DNA of 64,000 bases from positions 1,069,408-1,133,407 of the forward strand of contig NC_012115.1 in NCBI RefSeq assembly GCF_000021725.1. Direction: 5' to 3'. Position 1 is the stretch's first letter, and each line of letters starts with the position of its first letter. Both the position numbers and the translations under genes were made by a program. Shown one piece after another: positions 61,253 through 64,000 of this stretch. This DNA comes from Nautilia profundicola AmH. Lineage in GTDB: Bacteria > Campylobacterota > Campylobacteria > Campylobacterales > Nautiliaceae. The notes beneath the pieces are model-generated. The model worked only from the letters and a program-made list of their open reading frames with translations, was not told the origin of the DNA and did no database searches.

Positions 61253-62424
61253 TATAACTCTCCTTTCGCAGCAGCAACAGCTTTTTTAGCACCGTCTTTT
61301 AAATTTTCAGCAGGGATAATGTTTTTAATATTTGCATTTCTAAGAATTTCAGCAGCTTCCTCTGCGTTTGTTCCGTCAAGTCTTACGATTACAGGAACGT
61401 TTACTTCTACTTTTTCAGTTGCTTGTAAAATACCGTTTGCAATTCTGTCACATCTAACGATACCTCCAAAGATGTTAACGAATATTGATTTTACATTTGG
61501 ATCACTTAGGATAATTTCAAAACCTTTAGCAACCGTATCAGGGTTAGCTCCACCACCAACGTCTAAGAAGTTTGCCGGCTCTCCCCCTTCATGTTTAATA
61601 ATATCCATTGTAGCCATAGCAAGTCCTGCACCGTTAACCATACATCCCACGTTTCCGTCAAGTTTAATGTAACTTAGTCCGTATTTTTTAGCTTCTACCT
61701 CAGTAGGTTCTTCTTCATCTAAGTCTCTCATTTCAGCAATTTCAGGATGTTTATATAGTGCGTTATCGTCAAATCCCATTTTAGCGTCAAGTGCAAGGAA
61801 TTTACCGTCACCAGTTTTGATTAGAGGATTAATTTCAATCATTTCAGCATCATTATCCATATAAACGTTATATAGTGCGCTTGCAAATTTAATAAATTCT
61901 CTTTGTTCGTCTTTTGGAAGTCCAAGACCAAACGCTAATTTTCTTGCATGGAACGGCTGGAATCCGATTGCAGGATCAATTGCAACTTTAATAATTTTTT
62001 CAGGTGTTTTTTCAGCCACTTCTTCAATTTCCATACCACCTTCAGTAGATGCCATCATTACAGGCATTTCAAGTGCTCTATCAAGTACCATACCAAGATA
62101 TAGTTCGTCTTTGATGTCTGCACCTTCTTCAATATATACTTTTTTTACCACTTTACCTTCAGGACCAGTCTGATGGGTAACAAGTGTCATTCCAAGCATT
62201 TCTTCAGCTATTTTTTCTACTTCGTCAAGGCTTTTAGCGAGCTTTACACCACCAGCTTTACCTCTACCACCTGCATGAATCTGAGCTTTTACAACCCATA
62301 AATTTCCACCAAGTTCTTCAGCAACTCTTCTCGCTTCAGGACCAGTAAATGCCACTCCACCTCTTGGTGTAGGCACACCGTATTTTCTAAATATCTCTTT
62401 TGCTTGATATTCATGTATATTCAT
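61252..62424 (-). CDS. sucC: Succinyl-CoA synthetase beta subunit (ADP-forming)
   Basis: 390 residues. [22 protein letters not shown] opens the ATP-grasp domain; [86 protein letters not shown] and [18 protein letters not shown] are characteristic. It binds nucleotide and succinate. It lies 62 bases downstream of the fumarase beta gene. Confidence 0.96.
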   Translation of the reverse strand: MNIHEYQAKEIFRKYGVPTPRGGVAFTGPEARRVAEELGGNLWVVKAQIHAGGRGKAGGVKLAKSLDEVEKIAEEMLGMTLVTHQTGPEGKVVKKVYIEEGADIKDELYLGMVLDRALEMPVMMASTEGGMEIEEVAEKTPEKIIKVAIDPAIGFQPFHARKLAFGLGLPKDEQREFIKFASALYNVYMDNDAEMIEINPLIKTGDGKFLALDAKMGFDDNALYKHPEIAEMRDLDEEEPTEVEAKKYGLSYIKLDGNVGCMVNGAGLAMATMDIIKHEGGEPANFLDVGGGANPDTVAKGFEIILSDPNVKSIFVNIFGGIVRCDRIANGILQATEKVEVNVPVIVRLDGTNAEEAAEILRNANIKNIIPAENLKDGAKKAVAAAKGEL

Positions 62425-62486
62425 CTATACTCCTTTCTATTGATTAGTAATATAACGTAAACAGATAGCCATCTATCTATTAGCCG

Positions 62487-63041
62487 TTATTTTTGTTCCC
62501 ACTCTTTTCTTCCCTGCTCGTATAAGTCATTACCATAACAATCGTTAACTACTACAACAGGAAGGTCTTCAACTTCTAACTTTCTGATCGCTTCAGGTCC
62601 AAGTTCCGGATATGCGATAACTTCAGCAGACTTGATTCTTTGTGCAAGAAGCGCTCCGGCACCTCCGGTCGCCCCGAAATATACTGCTTTATATTTTTTA
62701 CAAGCTTCTTTTACCGCTTCGTTTCTTTTACCTTTACCGATCATTCCCTTTTGCCCGTGTTTAATAAGAATAGGAGAATAACTATCCATTCTATAGCTTG
62801 TTGTAGGTCCTGCACTTCCGATAGGATCACCAGGTTTTGGAGGAGTTGGTCCTACGAAGTAAATTACACTACCTTTTAAATCAAACGGTAACTCTTCACC
62901 TTTTTCTATTAAATCAACAAGTCTTTTGTGAGCTGCATCTCTTGCAGTATAAATCACACCTGTAAGATATACGATATCTCCGGCTTTAAGTTGTTCTACG
63001 TCTGCATCACTTAGAGGAGTTTTTAATCTATATTCAGCCAT
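62487..63041 (-). CDS. Class I fumarate hydratase, beta (C-terminal domain) subunit
   Basis: 184 residues. LKAGDIVYLTGVIYTARDAAHKRL, VIYFVGPTPPKPGDPIGSAGPTTSYRMD and AVYFGATGGAGALLA match the C-terminal domain of Fe-S fumarases, here a separate subunit as in archaea and many anaerobes. Together with the alpha subunit at 63051 it interconverts fumarate and malate. The oxygen-sensitive type fits an anaerobic or microaerophilic life. Confidence 0.94.
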   Translation of the reverse strand: MAEYRLKTPLSDADVEQLKAGDIVYLTGVIYTARDAAHKRLVDLIEKGEELPFDLKGSVIYFVGPTPPKPGDPIGSAGPTTSYRMDSYSPILIKHGQKGMIGKGKRNEAVKEACKKYKAVYFGATGGAGALLAQRIKSAEVIAYPELGPEAIRKLEVEDLPVVVVNDCYGNDLYEQGRKEWEQK

Positions 63042-63050
63042 TTTTTCTCC

Positions 63051-63911
63051 TTAAATAGTTATATGTGAATGTCTTGAACTATGACATTGTATATTTACCG
63101 CAACTGGCAGTGATGCTATATGACACATTCTGTTTTCATATGTTTCTATATGAACAGCGAGAACAGTTTGTGTTCCTCCCATACCCATAGCACCGATTCC
63201 TAATTTGTTTAATTCTTCTTTCAGTTCTGCTTCAAACTCTGCCATTTCCGGATCAGGATTTTCAGTACCGATACTTCTAAAGAGTGCATGTTTACTCATA
63301 ACTGCAGCCATGTCAAAGCTACCACCAATTCCAACACCAACTACTAACGGCGGACAAGGATTCGGACCTGCATCACTTACAACTTTTTTAACAAACTCTT
63401 TAATTCCAGGTTTACCCTGAGCAGGAGCAAGAACCGTTGCACGCGATACGTTTTCACTTCCTCCACCTTTTGCAGCATATTCAATTTCTATTTTATCACC
63501 TGGAACCAAATCGAAATAAATTACCGGCGGTAAGTTATATCCAGCTTTATCTTTTAGGTTTGCTCTTGTAAAACAGTCACATGTAGAAGCTCTTAAATAT
63601 CCTTCTTCATAACCTTTTCTTGTCCCTTCATAAATAGCATCTTTAAGTGTACCGCCTTCAACCTTTACATCTTCACCGACTTTTACGAAATAAATTGCAA
63701 GACCGGTATCCTGACATAATGGTTTCCACTCTTTTTCAGCAATTTCAGCATTTTCTAATAGCTGTTTTAACACAGCTTTACTAACTTCACTTTTTTCCTC
63801 TTCATATGCTTTTTTAAGTGCTTCAAGCATATCGGGAGCCAAGTGAGTTGTTGAGTAGATAATCATATCTCTAATAGATTTTACGATATCGTCATATTTA
63901 ACTACTCTCAT
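63051..63911 (-). CDS. Class I fumarate hydratase, alpha (N-terminal domain) subunit
   Basis: 286 residues. AEKEWKPLCQDTGLAIYFVKVGE, STCDCFTRANLKDKAGYNLPPVIYF, FVKKVVSDAGPNPCPPLVVGVGIGGSFDMA and GIGAMGMGGTQTVLAVHIETYENRMCHIASLPVAVNIQC contain the cluster cysteines (in LCQDTG, around the CDC segment and NPCPP) and substrate-binding motifs. It carries the [4Fe-4S] cluster. Its gene overlaps by three bases the end of the partial gene at the window edge. Confidence 0.94.
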   Translation of the reverse strand: MRVVKYDDIVKSIRDMIIYSTTHLAPDMLEALKKAYEEEKSEVSKAVLKQLLENAEIAEKEWKPLCQDTGLAIYFVKVGEDVKVEGGTLKDAIYEGTRKGYEEGYLRASTCDCFTRANLKDKAGYNLPPVIYFDLVPGDKIEIEYAAKGGGSENVSRATVLAPAQGKPGIKEFVKKVVSDAGPNPCPPLVVGVGIGGSFDMAAVMSKHALFRSIGTENPDPEMAEFEAELKEELNKLGIGAMGMGGTQTVLAVHIETYENRMCHIASLPVAVNIQCHSSRHSHITI

Positions 63912-64000
63912 TTTTCTTCCTTTAAAAAATCTTTGTTTAATATATCCACCATCTCTTTTACAGCGCCAACGCTTTTTCTGAACAGTTCTTTTTCACACGG
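63908..64000 (-). CDS. 3' end of an upstream gene, possibly malate dehydrogenase
   Basis: Thirty codons and a TGA stop are visible on the minus strand, ending at 63908 inside the fumarase alpha start (ATGA overlap). They read PCEKELFRKSVGAVKEMVDIL and a basic tail. ExxLFxxSVxxVKxxVDxL is the usual shape of a lactate/malate dehydrogenase C terminus, and mdh would complete the TCA cluster. Thirty residues are too few to be firm. Confidence 0.45.
   Translation of the reverse strand, partial: PCEKELFRKSVGAVKEMVDILNKDFLKEEK

Overview
The window reads as chromosome of a low-GC member of the Campylobacterota, most like a thermophilic or deep-vent Nautiliales relative (Nautilia, Caminibacter, Lebetimonas). 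The evidence is gene content and order. The block mrdA, engB, lptA, lptC, kdsC, rlpA, mltD, tatD and the block lysC, hobA, holB, folP match Helicobacter pylori order from memory. The run fliP, glmU, coaBC, uppS, prepilin peptidase, lptF-like, truA matches Campylobacter order from memory. HobA is diagnostic of this phylum. The right end carries fumarase (two-subunit, Fe-S), succinyl-CoA synthetase and 2-oxoglutarate:ferredoxin oxidoreductase (oorDABC), the reversible half of the reductive TCA cycle. This fits an autotroph but does not prove it.

Layout. 1-13.97 kb is housekeeping and motility: dprA (cut by the window edge), a hypoxanthine-DNA glycosylase, ruvX, a diguanylate cyclase, trmA, fliP, motBA, glmU, coaBC, uppS, a prepilin peptidase, an lptF/G-like gene and truA with an apparent ATT start. 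14.01-22.97 kb is an apparently intact filamentous phage (inovirus) prophage in an initiator tRNA gene, flanked by identical 50-bp repeats. 22.9-23.8 kb holds tRNA-fMet, tRNA-Gln, a cupin gene and the RNase P RNA. 23.8-42.8 kb is dnaG, a signalling pair, a long leftward envelope operon (mrdA to tatD), malic enzyme, mogA, rpiB and pdxJ. 43-44.9 kb is a very AT-rich KAP-type P-loop ATPase gene that looks like an accessory insertion. 44.9-57.1 kb is folate, replication, amino-acid, flagellar and cofactor genes. 57.3-64 kb is the TCA block, all leftward.

The prophage is the most interesting part. Its order is secreted protein and HTH repressor (leftward), then rightward tyrosine integrase, ssDNA-binding candidate, unknown, major coat protein, signal-peptide/helix-hairpin-helix/TM protein, a long inverted repeat, a 34-residue pVII/pIX-like ORF, pIII-like adhesin, pVI-like membrane protein, Zot (pI), secretin (pIV) and an HUH-type Rep. 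Reading across the attachment site shows that the crossover lies inside the rep reading frame. In the excised 8,905-bp circle rep would end at a TAG at 14090-14092 (443 residues). In the integrated state it loses that end and reads antisense through tRNA-fMet and tRNA-Gln (493 residues). Several non-structural phage genes share a GGGGGT-type leader just before the start codon, a candidate translational operator.

Two dispersed repeat families also stand out: a GAGAATTGAGAATGG-type minisatellite that has invaded coding sequences (glycosylase, hemW) and gene starts, and an intergenic GTGACAGACAC / GTGCCAGACAC motif. All calls are from reading the sequence and recalled family knowledge; no database search was run.
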